Assembly: GCF_035918235.1 (NCBI RefSeq)
Contig: NZ_CP109485.1
Coordinates: 3,968,001-4,032,000, forward strand
Length of the DNA: 64,000 bases
Reading direction: 5' to 3'
DNA from: Streptomyces sp. NBC_01445
Lineage (GTDB): Bacteria > Actinomycetota > Actinomycetes > Streptomycetales > Streptomycetaceae
A program made the position numbers and the translations under genes. This document shows positions 49,646-57,812 of this stretch, piece by piece. Numbering within the stretch: the first letter of the stretch is position 1; every line of letters begins with the position of its first letter. A model generated the notes under the pieces. It was not told the DNA's origin. It ran no database searches and was given only the letters and a program-made list of their open reading frames with translations.

Positions 49646-51007
49646 TCAGCGCGACGAGTGCGCCTTGCGACGATCCAGGAAGCGCGAACGGGGGCCAATG
49701 GCCGTTGCCCCGTTGACTCCTGCGGGCATCGGCGTGCGCGAGCCCTCGCCCTCGGGTGCCTCGCCGGCCGCCCGTGCCTCTTCCTGAGCCGCGTACGACG
49801 GCGACGTCTCAGGCACCTCGGCCGACGCCCGCGCGGCCCGCCTGCGCCGGTAGCGCGGCGGCACGAAGGCCTCCGCCCAGCGCGGGGCGCGCGGCGTGAA
49901 GCGCGGCAGCAGAAGCAGTACGAGACCGACGAAGCTGAGCGCGACGATCGCCAGGACGATCCACATGGACGTCGAGTGGACGGAGTAGGCGACCGCTCCG
50001 AAGGCGAACAGCGCCGACCAGAAGTACATGATCAGGACCGCGCGGCTGTGGGAGTGGCCGATCTCCAGGAGCCGGTGGTGCAGGTGACCGCGGTCGGCCG
50101 CGAACGGCGACTGGCCCTTCCAGGTGCGGCGCACGATCGCGAGGACGAGGTCCGCGAACGGGATCGCGATGATCGTCAGCGGCATCAGCAGCGGGATGAA
50201 GACCGGGATCATCGCGTGGGTGGCGTCACGGGTGCCGCCGAAGTTCAGCTTCATCAGGCTCGGGTCGACCTGGCCGGTGATGGAGATGGCGCCGGCGGAC
50301 AGGACGAGACCGATCAGCATCGATCCGGAGTCGCCCATGAAGATCCTGGCGGGGTGCATGTTGTGCGGCAGGAAGCCCAAACACATGCCGATCAGGATCG
50401 CCGCGAACAGTGTCGCGGGGGCGGCCGCCTCGATGCCGTAGCCGTACCAGAGGCGGTACGAGTACAGGAAGAACGCCGACGCGGCGATGCACACCATGCC
50501 GGACGCGAGGCCGTCGAGGCCGTCCACGAAGTTGACCGCGTTGATGCTGATCACGACCAGGGCGACCGTGAGGAGCGTGCCCTGCCACTGCGTCAGCGAG
50601 ACCGTGCCCACACCCGGGATCGGCAGCCACAGGATCGTAAGACCCTGCATGACCATGACGCCGGCGGCGATCATCTGGCCGCCCAGCTTGATCAGGGCGT
50701 CGATCTCGAACTTGTCGTCCAGGACGCCGATCAGCCAGATCAGGGCGGCTCCGGAGAGCAGCGCCCGTGGCTCGTTCGACATCTCGAAGACGGGACTGAG
50801 GTTCGTCAGGTGGTCCGCGACGAGGAGACCCGCGCACAGACCGAAGAACATGGCGATCCCGCCGAGCCGGGGCGTGGGCTCCCGGTGTACGTCGCGGGCG
50901 CGGATCTCCGGCATGGCGCCGGCCACGATCGCGAACTTCCGCACCGGGCCGGTCAGCAGGTATGTCACCGCGGCCGTGATGCAGAGCGTCAGCAGGTATT
51001 CACGCAC
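49646..51007 (-). CDS. WecA/MraY-type undecaprenyl-phosphate sugar-1-phosphotransferase
   Basis: A 453-residue, eleven-helix transferase. Conserved cytoplasmic motifs GVLDDKFEID, NFVDGLDGLASG, MGDSGSMLIG and DRGHLHHRLLE match the GlcNAc-1-phosphate branch. It would load a sugar onto undecaprenyl phosphate for a wall glycopolymer. GTG 51007 has GGGGAA upstream. The tail is hydrophilic and longer than in E. coli WecA. Confidence 0.88.
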   Translation of the reverse strand: MREYLLTLCITAAVTYLLTGPVRKFAIVAGAMPEIRARDVHREPTPRLGGIAMFFGLCAGLLVADHLTNLSPVFEMSNEPRALLSGAALIWLIGVLDDKFEIDALIKLGGQMIAAGVMVMQGLTILWLPIPGVGTVSLTQWQGTLLTVALVVISINAVNFVDGLDGLASGMVCIAASAFFLYSYRLWYGYGIEAAAPATLFAAILIGMCLGFLPHNMHPARIFMGDSGSMLIGLVLSAGAISITGQVDPSLMKLNFGGTRDATHAMIPVFIPLLMPLTIIAIPFADLVLAIVRRTWKGQSPFAADRGHLHHRLLEIGHSHSRAVLIMYFWSALFAFGAVAYSVHSTSMWIVLAIVALSFVGLVLLLLPRFTPRAPRWAEAFVPPRYRRRRAARASAEVPETSPSYAAQEEARAAGEAPEGEGSRTPMPAGVNGATAIGPRSRFLDRRKAHSSR

Positions 51008-51136
51008 GGGCTTCCCCACAGATATCGCTGGCCATCTCAGCCCCACACCCTAGCTTCGCGCGCATGTGGTGAAGGACTGCCGGGTAGCGATGATGGTTGC
51101 ACGAGTGACGGACCACCCCGGCCCGCCTACCCCTGT

Positions 51137-52405
51137 CTAGGCCGGATACGGCGGAAATCTTCCGGTGAGATCGCGCACTTCCGCGCGCGCTGTACGCGGA
51201 TCGACCTCATCTCGCAGCACCCCCGAGAAGAGCACCGCGATGCGCGCCATCTCCGGTTCGCCCATGCCCTGGGTGGTGACGGCGGCGGTGCCGAGGCGCA
51301 GGCCGCGCCCGTCCCCGAAGGGCAGCGCGCAGGTGTCGAGGACCATGCCGGCCGAGGCGAGCCGGCCCCGGGCGGTCGGGCCGTCGACGCCCAGCGAGGT
51401 GGGGTCGGCGGTCAGCAGATGGGTGTCCGTGCCGCCGGTGGTGATCGCGAGGCCCTCGGCGTCCAGCGCGGCCGCGAGAACCCTCGCGTTGGCGACGACC
51501 TGACGGGCGTACGCGGCGAAGGCCGGGGTCTCCGCCTCGCCGAACGCGACGGCCTTGGCGGCGATCGTGTGCATCTGGGCGCCGCCCTGCGTGAAGGGGA
51601 AGACGGCCCGGTCGATCCGCGCGGCGAGCTCGGCCCCGCACAGGACCATGCCGCCGCGGGGGCCGCGCAGGACCTTGTGCGTGGTGGCGCAGACGACATC
51701 GGCGTACGGCACCGGGTTCGGCGCCGCTCCCCCGGCGACCAGGCCGATGGGGTGCGCGGCGTCGGCGATGAGGTAGGCGCCCACGTCGTCGGCGATGTCG
51801 CGGAAGGCCGCGTAGTCGATGTGCCGCGGATAGGCGATGGAGCCGCAGACGATCGCCTTGGGACGGTGGGCGCGGGCCAGCGCGCGGACCTGGTCGTGGT
51901 CGATGAGGCCGGACTCGGGGTCGACGCCGTAGGGCACGAAGTCGAACCAGCGGCCCGAGAAGTTCGCGGGCGACCCGTGGGTGAGGTGGCCGCCGTACGA
52001 GAGCCCCATCGCGAGGACGGTGTCGCCGGGGCGCAGCAGGGCGGCGTACGCGGCGAGGACCGCGGAGGAGCCGGAGTGGGGCTGCACATTGGCGTGCTCG
52101 GCCCCGAAGAGCGCTCTGGCCCGGTCGACGGCGATGCGCTCCGCCATGTCGACGAGCTCGCAGCCGCCGTGGTGACGGGCGCCGGGGTAGCCCTCGGCGT
52201 ACTTGTTGGCGAGCGGGGAGCCGAGGGCCGCGAGAACGGCCGGCGACGTGAAGTTCTCGGCGGCGATCAGCTGGAGCGACGTGGCCTGCCGGGCCGCCTC
52301 GCCGAGCATGATCTCGGCGATCTCCGGGTCCTGCAGACGCAGCACGTCGAAGCCGGCGTGCGCGTACGTCGCACCGGCGGGGGCTTGTTCAGTGGTGACC
52401 GGCAT
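51137..52405 (-). CDS. Serine hydroxymethyltransferase-like PLP enzyme
   Basis: A 422-residue fold-type I PLP enzyme with TTHKVLRGPRGG, in which Lys244 binds PLP. ENFTSP, HSGSSA and DAAHPIGLVAGG match SHMT, but the usual DMAHFAGL is DAAHPIGL and the substrate-binding segment AEGYPG is intact. It may be a second, specialised glyA (a main copy is expected elsewhere). ATG 52405 has GGAG at 6 bases. It is in an operon with the phosphatase-like gene. Confidence 0.88.
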   Translation of the reverse strand: MPVTTEQAPAGATYAHAGFDVLRLQDPEIAEIMLGEAARQATSLQLIAAENFTSPAVLAALGSPLANKYAEGYPGARHHGGCELVDMAERIAVDRARALFGAEHANVQPHSGSSAVLAAYAALLRPGDTVLAMGLSYGGHLTHGSPANFSGRWFDFVPYGVDPESGLIDHDQVRALARAHRPKAIVCGSIAYPRHIDYAAFRDIADDVGAYLIADAAHPIGLVAGGAAPNPVPYADVVCATTHKVLRGPRGGMVLCGAELAARIDRAVFPFTQGGAQMHTIAAKAVAFGEAETPAFAAYARQVVANARVLAAALDAEGLAITTGGTDTHLLTADPTSLGVDGPTARGRLASAGMVLDTCALPFGDGRGLRLGTAAVTTQGMGEPEMARIAVLFSGVLRDEVDPRTARAEVRDLTGRFPPYPA

Positions 52406-52517
52406 CTTGGGCTCCGGGCCTCGCGGGGGTGACCTCAAATCCAATGTAGGCCCGCAATGCCCGCGCCGCCCGGAACTCAGGTACGAGCGGGTACTCCGGC
52501 AGTCGCTGTCACCGAGT

Positions 52518-53159
52518 TCATTTGCACGCCGGAACACCCGTCAGCGCCGTCACCACGGGCTCCAGCGCTTCGCTGATCTCCTCGCCGACCGAGCGGAAGA
52601 AGGGCAGGGGTGCGCCGTACGGGTCGTAGACCTCGTCGGCCTCGGCGTTCGGGGCGAGAAGCCACCCGCGTAGAGCCGCCGCGGCGCGCACCAGGGCGCG
52701 TGCGCGCTCCACCACGCCGCCGTCCAGCGGATCGGGCAGCGTGGCCGGATCGATCGCCTGGACGAGGCGGGTGAACTCCTTCAGCGTGAAGGTGCGCAGG
52801 CCCGCGCTGTGGCCCATGGAGATGACCTGGGCGCGGTGGTCGCGGGTGGCCGTGAGGACCAGGTCCGCGCGGATCACGTGGTCGTCGAGGAGCTCGCGGC
52901 CCACGAAGCCGGAGGCGTCCGCCCCGAAGTCCGCGAGGACCGTCTCGGCGTTGGCCTCCATGGGCGCGCCCTCGTGGCCCCAGGTGCCCGCGCTCTCGAC
53001 GATCAGACCGCGTACGAGGGGGTCGCCGAGCCGGTCCACCAGGGCATGCCGGGTCAGCCGCTCGGTGATCGGCGAGCGGCACACGTTGCCGGTGCTGACA
53101 TGGAGGATGCGGAAGGAGTCCCCGTTGCCTATGCCACGCCCCGTCTCAGGGGCTGTCAA
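52518..53159 (-). CDS. Low-molecular-weight phosphatase-like protein, probable pseudophosphatase
   Basis: A 213-residue LMW-PTP fold. The P-loop reads HVSTGNVCRSP (20-30): the usual nucleophile Cys of C-x5-R is Ser22 here, while Arg28 and the DPYG general-acid loop remain. Such a protein could bind phosphate without hydrolysing it. The TTG start at 53159 overlaps the sua5 stop (TTGA) after AGGTGG. If active by another residue it would be exceptional. Confidence 0.82.
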   Translation of the reverse strand: MTAPETGRGIGNGDSFRILHVSTGNVCRSPITERLTRHALVDRLGDPLVRGLIVESAGTWGHEGAPMEANAETVLADFGADASGFVGRELLDDHVIRADLVLTATRDHRAQVISMGHSAGLRTFTLKEFTRLVQAIDPATLPDPLDGGVVERARALVRAAAALRGWLLAPNAEADEVYDPYGAPLPFFRSVGEEISEALEPVVTALTGVPACK

Positions 53160-53803
53160 TTCGCCACCTCGAGGTCGGGTACGACCTTGCGCAGCTCGTC
53201 CGCGGTCAGGGCACCCGCGCGCAGGAGCACCGGAACCTTCCCGGTCACGTCGACGATCGAGGACGGGACGATGCCGGGCGTGGGGCCGCCGTCGAGGTAG
53301 ACGGAGACGGAGTCGCCGAGCATGTCCTGCGCGGCGTCGCAGTCCTCGGGGGCGGGGTGCCCGGTGAGGTTCGCGGAGGACACGGCCATGGGGCCGACCT
53401 CGGTGAGCAGCTCGATCGCGACCGGGTGCAGGGGCATGCGCACGGCGACGGTGCCACGGGTGTCGCCGAGGTCCCACGCCAGGGACGGCTGGTGCTTGGC
53501 GACGAGCGTGAGGGCGCCCGGCCAGAACGCGTCGACGAGTTCCCAGGCCATCTCGGAGAAGTCCGTGACGAGGCCGTGCAGCGTGTTCGGGGAGCCGATG
53601 AGGACCGGGGTCGGCATGTTGCGGCCGCGCCCCTTGGCGTCCAGGAGGTCGGCGACCGCCTCGGAGGTGAAGGCGTCGGCGCCGATGCCGTACACGGTGT
53701 CGGTGGGCAGCACGACCAGCTCACCGCGGCGGACGGCGGACGCGGCTTCACGCAGACCGGTCGTACGGTCCGACGCGTCGTTGGTGTCGTATCGCCGAGC
53801 CAT
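53156..53803 (-). CDS. L-threonylcarbamoyladenylate synthase
   Basis: A 215-residue YrdC/Sua5-domain protein: MARRYDTNDASDRTTGLREAASAVRRGELVVLPTDTVYGIGADAF (KxR, SxN region), PMAVSSANLTGHPAPED, and DGGPTPGIVPSSIVD. It makes threonylcarbamoyl-AMP for tRNA t6A. GAGGAGG precedes the ATG at 8 bases. Coupled to the phosphatase-like gene by a TTGA overlap. Confidence 0.93.
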   Translation of the reverse strand: MARRYDTNDASDRTTGLREAASAVRRGELVVLPTDTVYGIGADAFTSEAVADLLDAKGRGRNMPTPVLIGSPNTLHGLVTDFSEMAWELVDAFWPGALTLVAKHQPSLAWDLGDTRGTVAVRMPLHPVAIELLTEVGPMAVSSANLTGHPAPEDCDAAQDMLGDSVSVYLDGGPTPGIVPSSIVDVTGKVPVLLRAGALTADELRKVVPDLEVAN

Positions 53804-53840
53804 TTAGCGGGCCTCCTCGTACACGAAGTACACGTAGTCC

Positions 53841-53920
53841 ATGCGAGAGATGCGGGAGATGCGGGAAGTGCTGGTGCTGCCGGTACTGCTGATGCTGCCG
53901 GGACTGCTGGTGCTGCGCTG
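53841..53920. repeat. Short-period repeats between prmC and sua5
   Basis: GAGATGCGG repeats at 53848-53864, followed by CTGGTGCTGC/CTGATGCTGC units to 53915. Neither strand carries a plausible gene. The 128-base gap has no clear promoter or terminator otherwise. Confidence 0.5.
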
Positions 53921-53931
53921 ATTCTGTCGCG

Positions 53932-54813
53932 TCACGGCATCGCCTTGCGGGCGGTCGCGAAGCGCGGGCGGTTGTTCAGGTCGGGATGGTCGGCGGCGTC
54001 GGCCCAGCCCCGTTCCTCGGTGAAGATCCACGGGACCTGGCCGCCCTGGGTGTCGGCGTGCTCGACGACGACGACGCCTCCGGGCCGCAGCAGACGGTGC
54101 GCGGTGCGCTCGATGCCGCGGATCAGGTGGAGCCCGTCCTCGCCTGAGAACAGAGCGAGTTCGGGGTCGTGGTCGCGGGCCTCGGGGGCGACGTACTCCC
54201 ACTCGGTGAGCGGGATGTACGGCGGGTTGGAGACCACCAGGTCGACCTGGCCGTCGAGCTCCGGGAAGGCCTCCAGGGCGTCTCCCTGGCGCAGGTCGAC
54301 CCTGGATCCCTCGACGTTCTTGCGCGTCCAGCGCAGGGCGTCCTCGGACAGCTCCACGGCGTGCACACGGGAGCGCGGGACCTCCTGCGCGAGGGCGAGC
54401 GCGATGGCGCCCGAGCCCGTGCACAGGTCGACGATGAGCGGCTCGACGACATCCATGGCCCGTACGGCGTCTATGGCCCAGCCGACCACGGACTCCGTCT
54501 CGGGCCGCGGCACGAACACGCCCGGCCCCACCTGGAGTTCGAGGTAGCGGAAGTAGGCGCGCCCGGTGATGTGCTGGAGCGGCTCGCGGGCCTCGCGGCG
54601 CGCGGTGACCTCCCAGTAACGGGCGTCGAAGTCCGCGTCCTTGACGAGATGCAGCTCGCCCCGCTTCACGCCGTGCACGAAGGCGGCGAGCTCCTCCGCG
54701 TCGTTGCGCGGCGAGGGCACGCCCGCGTCGGCGAGGCGCTGGGTGGCCTGGGCGACTTCCGCGAGCAGCACGCTGCGGGGGTTTGGGGGTCGCCCCCCAA
54801 GATGTTGCTGCAC
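53932..54813 (-). CDS. prmC: Peptide chain release factor N5-glutamine methyltransferase
   Basis: A 293-residue SAM methyltransferase. Helical N-terminus (NDAEELAAFVHGVKRGELH) and a Rossmann domain with DLCTGSGAIALAL, the catalytic NPPY (SNPPYIPLTEW) and GGV...EH. It methylates the GGQ glutamine of RF1, encoded just upstream. GTG 54813 has GGAGG at 6 bases; an internal hairpin at 54783-54800 inserts HLGGRPPNPRS before the conserved start. Confidence 0.92.
   Translation of the reverse strand: MQQHLGGRPPNPRSVLLAEVAQATQRLADAGVPSPRNDAEELAAFVHGVKRGELHLVKDADFDARYWEVTARREAREPLQHITGRAYFRYLELQVGPGVFVPRPETESVVGWAIDAVRAMDVVEPLIVDLCTGSGAIALALAQEVPRSRVHAVELSEDALRWTRKNVEGSRVDLRQGDALEAFPELDGQVDLVVSNPPYIPLTEWEYVAPEARDHDPELALFSGEDGLHLIRGIERTAHRLLRPGGVVVVEHADTQGGQVPWIFTEERGWADAADHPDLNNRPRFATARKAMP
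54783..54800. repeat. Perfect hairpin inside the prmC 5' end
   Basis: TTGGGGG pairs with CCCCCAA across a 4-base loop, encoding residues 5-11 of the extension. The unit resembles small GC hairpins dispersed in Streptomyces genomes and may act on translation. Confidence 0.5.
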
Positions 54814-54852
54814 GCTGGTCCTCCGGGGCTGAGCTGGTCTTTTGGGCGTGGC

Positions 54853-55929
54853 TTAGGCGGCGGCGAGCTTGGCGGCCGAGTCGGCGTCGACGCAGGCCTG
54901 GATCACCGGGTCGAGCTCACCGTCGAGCACCTGGTCCAAGTTGTACGCCTTGAAACCGACGCGGTGGTCCGAGATGCGGTTCTCCGGGAAGTTGTATGTA
55001 CGGATCTTCTCGGAGCGGTCGACGGTACGGACCTGGCTGCGGCGCGCGTCCGCGGCCTCGGCCTCGGCCTTCTCCACTGCTGCCGCGAGAAGCCTGGAGC
55101 GCAGGATACGCATCGCCTGCTCCTTGTTCTGGAGCTGGCTCTTCTCGTTCTGGCAGGAGGCGACCACTCCGGTGGGCAGGTGCGTGATGCGCACCGCGGA
55201 GTCCGTCGTGTTGACGGACTGGCCGCCGGGGCCCGACGAGCGGTAGACGTCGATGCGGAGGTCGTTCGCGTGGATCTCGACGTCGACGTCCTCGGCCTCG
55301 GGCGTCACGAGGACGCCGGCCGCGGAGGTGTGGATGCGGCCCTGCGACTCGGTCGACGGCACACGCTGCACGCGGTGCACGCCGCCCTCGTACTTCAGGC
55401 GGGCCCAGACGCCCTGGCCGGGCTCGGTCGCGCCGTTGCCGCCCTTGGTCTTCACGGCGACCTGGACGTCCTTGTAGCCGCCCAGTTCGGACTCGGTGGC
55501 GTCGATGATCTCGGTCTTCCAGCCGACGCGCTCCGCGTACCGCAGGTACATGCGCAGCAGGTCGCCGGCGAAGAGGGCCGACTCGTCGCCGCCCGCGCCC
55601 GCCTTGACCTCGAGGATGACGTCCTTGTCGTCGTTGGGGTCCCGGGGGACCAGCAGGAGCCGCAGCTTCTCGGTGATCTCCGCGCGCTGCTTCTCGAGGT
55701 CCTTGACCTCGGCGGCGAAGTCCGGGTCGTCCGCGGCGAGTTCGCGCGCGGTCTCGATGTCGTCACCGGTCTGCTTCCAGGAGCGGTAGGTGGCGACGAT
55801 CGGGGTCAGCTCGGCGTAGCGCTTGTTGAGCTTGCGCGCGTTCGCCTGGTCGGCGTGGACCGAGGGGTCCGCGAGCTTCTTCTCGAGATCGGCGTGCTCA
55901 CCGATGAGGTCCTCGACGGCCTCGAACAT
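54853..55929 (-). CDS. prfA: Peptide chain release factor 1
   Basis: A 358-residue class I release factor. PST in [17 protein letters not shown] reads stop codons UAA/UAG, GGQ in [12 protein letters not shown] triggers hydrolysis. ATG 55929 has AGGAG at 6 bases. Upstream of prmC, its modifying enzyme. Confidence 0.96.
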   Translation of the reverse strand: MFEAVEDLIGEHADLEKKLADPSVHADQANARKLNKRYAELTPIVATYRSWKQTGDDIETARELAADDPDFAAEVKDLEKQRAEITEKLRLLLVPRDPNDDKDVILEVKAGAGGDESALFAGDLLRMYLRYAERVGWKTEIIDATESELGGYKDVQVAVKTKGGNGATEPGQGVWARLKYEGGVHRVQRVPSTESQGRIHTSAAGVLVTPEAEDVDVEIHANDLRIDVYRSSGPGGQSVNTTDSAVRITHLPTGVVASCQNEKSQLQNKEQAMRILRSRLLAAAVEKAEAEAADARRSQVRTVDRSEKIRTYNFPENRISDHRVGFKAYNLDQVLDGELDPVIQACVDADSAAKLAAA

Positions 55930-56021
55930 CTCCGGCTCCTGAAGTGAGGTACAGCGAAAGGGAACGGCCACCGGCCGGCCAGGGAAGACCCCCGGGTCCC
56001 CGGCCAACCAAAAACAAGCAC

Positions 56022-56061
56022 GCCGGTCCCGGCCCGCCCCGAAGGGCGGCCGTGGACCGGC
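56022..56061 (-). terminator. Hairpin between rpmE and prfA
   Basis: GCCGGTCC...GGACCGGC encloses an inner GGCC/GGCC stem, following the rpmE stop on the minus strand. Confidence 0.65.
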
Positions 56062-56073
56062 GCAAGTGGCTCG

Positions 56074-56295
56074 CTACTTGTTGGCGGCAGCAGCCTTGCC
56101 GAAGCGGGCCTCGAAGCGGGCCACGCGGCCACCGGTGTCGAGGATCTTCTGCTTGCCCGTGTAGAACGGGTGGCACTCGGAGCAGACCTCGGCACGGACA
56201 GTGCCGGACGAGATGGTGCTACGGGTGGTGAACGACGCGCCACAGGTGCAGCTGACCTGCGTCTCGACGTACTCGGGGTGGATGTCGCGCTTCAA
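56074..56295 (-). CDS. rpmE: 50S ribosomal protein L31, zinc form
   Basis: A 73-residue L31 with four zinc ligands (C16-x-C18 and C38-x2-C41). In Streptomyces it is transcribed partly by sigma R under thiol stress; the promoter 104 bases upstream matches. Zinc loss under oxidation fits the link. Confidence 0.95.
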   Translation of the reverse strand: MKRDIHPEYVETQVSCTCGASFTTRSTISSGTVRAEVCSECHPFYTGKQKILDTGGRVARFEARFGKAAAANK

Positions 56296-56399
56296 GGTGT
56301 CTCCTATGATCTCGGAGGGCTCCGGGTCGCTTCCGCGGATTGCGGGGGCGTGAACCGGGGCCGACGTACCAGTCTGCCAGGACTGGCCGTATCCCCCAA

Positions 56400-56426
56400 A
56401 ACCGGGGTCGGGGCGGAACTATTCCC
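56400..56426 (-). promoter_or_regulatory. Sigma-R promoter of rpmE
   Basis: GGGAAT (56426-56421), exactly 18 bases, then GTT (56402-56400) match the sigma-R consensus. Established regulation of rpmE by sigma R in S. coelicolor supports it. Confidence 0.75.
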
Positions 56427-56477
56427 GAAGGGTCACCGGCACGTGGTGACCGGCGGCCGATGACGGCCGGTGACCGG

Positions 56478-57608
56478 CTAGTGGCTGGTGACGACGGAGC
56501 CCGCGGAGCCCTTGTCACCGGCGGAGTTCTTGATCGCGGAGGCCGGAACGGGCTGGTCCGCCTTGAGCGCCGCCCATACCCTCGCGCCCGCCTTCTCCAG
56601 CGGGAGTACGCGGTTCGGATCGGCGGGGTCGTACTGGACGGGGAGCGTCACCATCTTCATGTCGCCGGCGCCGATGCCCTTGAGGCCGCCCGCGAAGCCC
56701 GCCAGTTCCTTGACCGAGTTGAGCTCGGAGTCGGTGGTGACGGCGCTGGTGGCGGTGTCCGCGAGGTCGTAGAGCTTCTTGGGGCTGGTGAAGACGCCGA
56801 CGTCCTTGATCTGGTTGATCAGCGCCTTCATGAAGGCCTGCTGGAGCTGTATTCGGCCCAGGTCGCTGCCGTCGCCGACGGCGTGCCGGGTACGGACGAG
56901 GCCGAGCGCCTGCTCGCCGGTGAGGGTGTGCGTGCCGGCCGCCAGGTGCAGATGGCTCTTGTCGTCGTTGATGGCCTGCTGGGTGGTGATGTCGACGCCG
57001 CCGAGGGTGTTGATGAGCTTCTTGAAGCCCGAGAAGTCGACCTCGACGTAGTGGTCCATGCGGATCCCGGACATCTTCTCGACCGTCTTGACGGCGCAGG
57101 CCGGGCCGCCGACCTCGTACGCCGTGTTGAACATCTGCTGGCTGCCGCCCGCGACCGTGTTCCCGGCGCTGTCGGTGCAGGTCGGCCGTGTCACGAGGGT
57201 GTCGCGCGGTATGGAGACCACGCTGGCCTTCTTGTGGCCCTTGTACACGTGGACGACCATCGCGGTGTCGGAGCGGGCGCCGCCGCCGTCCTCGCCGTAC
57301 TTGGCGTTCGCGCCGGAGCGCGAGTCCGAGCCGAGGACGAGGATGTCCATCGAGCCGTTGTCGACGTTCGTGGGACGGTCGGTGCCGAGCGCGGCGTTGA
57401 TGTCGACGCCCTTGATGTTCCCGTTGAGCTTGAAGTACAGGAAGCCGGCGCCCGCGCCCGCCACGACGACGAGTCCCGCCGCGGTGCAGGCCGCGATGAC
57501 GAGGGCCTTGCTGCGCTTGGCGCGCGGCTTGCGCCGTCGGCCGCCACCTCCGCCGCCACGGGTGGGGCGGCTCGGATCGGTGGTCGCGGGGCTGCTCTCG
57601 TCAGGCAT
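56478..57608 (-). CDS. LytR-CpsA-Psr family wall glycopolymer ligase
   Basis: A 376-residue protein. Cytoplasmic Gly/Arg-rich start, single membrane helix (KALVIAACTAAGLVVVAGAGAG), then the LCP domain: MDILVLGSDSRSG, ARSDTAMVVHV, SIPRDTLV and RTRHAVGDGSDLGRIQ, residues for pyrophosphate and metal binding. It attaches lipid-linked glycopolymers to peptidoglycan. ATG 57608 was taken; TTG 57626 is possible. Confidence 0.9.
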   Translation of the reverse strand: MPDESSPATTDPSRPTRGGGGGGRRRKPRAKRSKALVIAACTAAGLVVVAGAGAGFLYFKLNGNIKGVDINAALGTDRPTNVDNGSMDILVLGSDSRSGANAKYGEDGGGARSDTAMVVHVYKGHKKASVVSIPRDTLVTRPTCTDSAGNTVAGGSQQMFNTAYEVGGPACAVKTVEKMSGIRMDHYVEVDFSGFKKLINTLGGVDITTQQAINDDKSHLHLAAGTHTLTGEQALGLVRTRHAVGDGSDLGRIQLQQAFMKALINQIKDVGVFTSPKKLYDLADTATSAVTTDSELNSVKELAGFAGGLKGIGAGDMKMVTLPVQYDPADPNRVLPLEKAGARVWAALKADQPVPASAIKNSAGDKGSAGSVVTSH

Positions 57609-57731
57609 GTGCTCCTCAGTCCTCAACTGCTCGTTTGTTCGGTTACCCCCTGTTTGCAGGGTCAGGCTCGATCGGACGTCTCTTCGTCCGTGCCCTCACC
57701 GGACGTGGAAACCGGGAAGAAGGGTTGCACA

Positions 57732-57774
57732 ACGCGCTGTGCCCGCCGCGACGGTCGCGACGGGCACAGCGCGT
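57732..57774 (-). terminator. Terminator of the secreted protease
   Basis: ACGCGCTGTGCCCG and its exact complement, with an inner CGCGA-CGG-TCGCG stem, 39 bases after the stop. Confidence 0.8.
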
Positions 57775-57812
57775 GCTGACGAAAGCCGATCGTCCGGCTC
57801 TCACCTGCGGGT

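Noticed and set aside
49613..52432. Plus-strand open frame of 939 residues opposite the WecA and SHMT genes
   Set aside because: Translation is rich in Arg, Asp, Glu and Gly without motifs; the minus strand encodes well-recognised enzymes.
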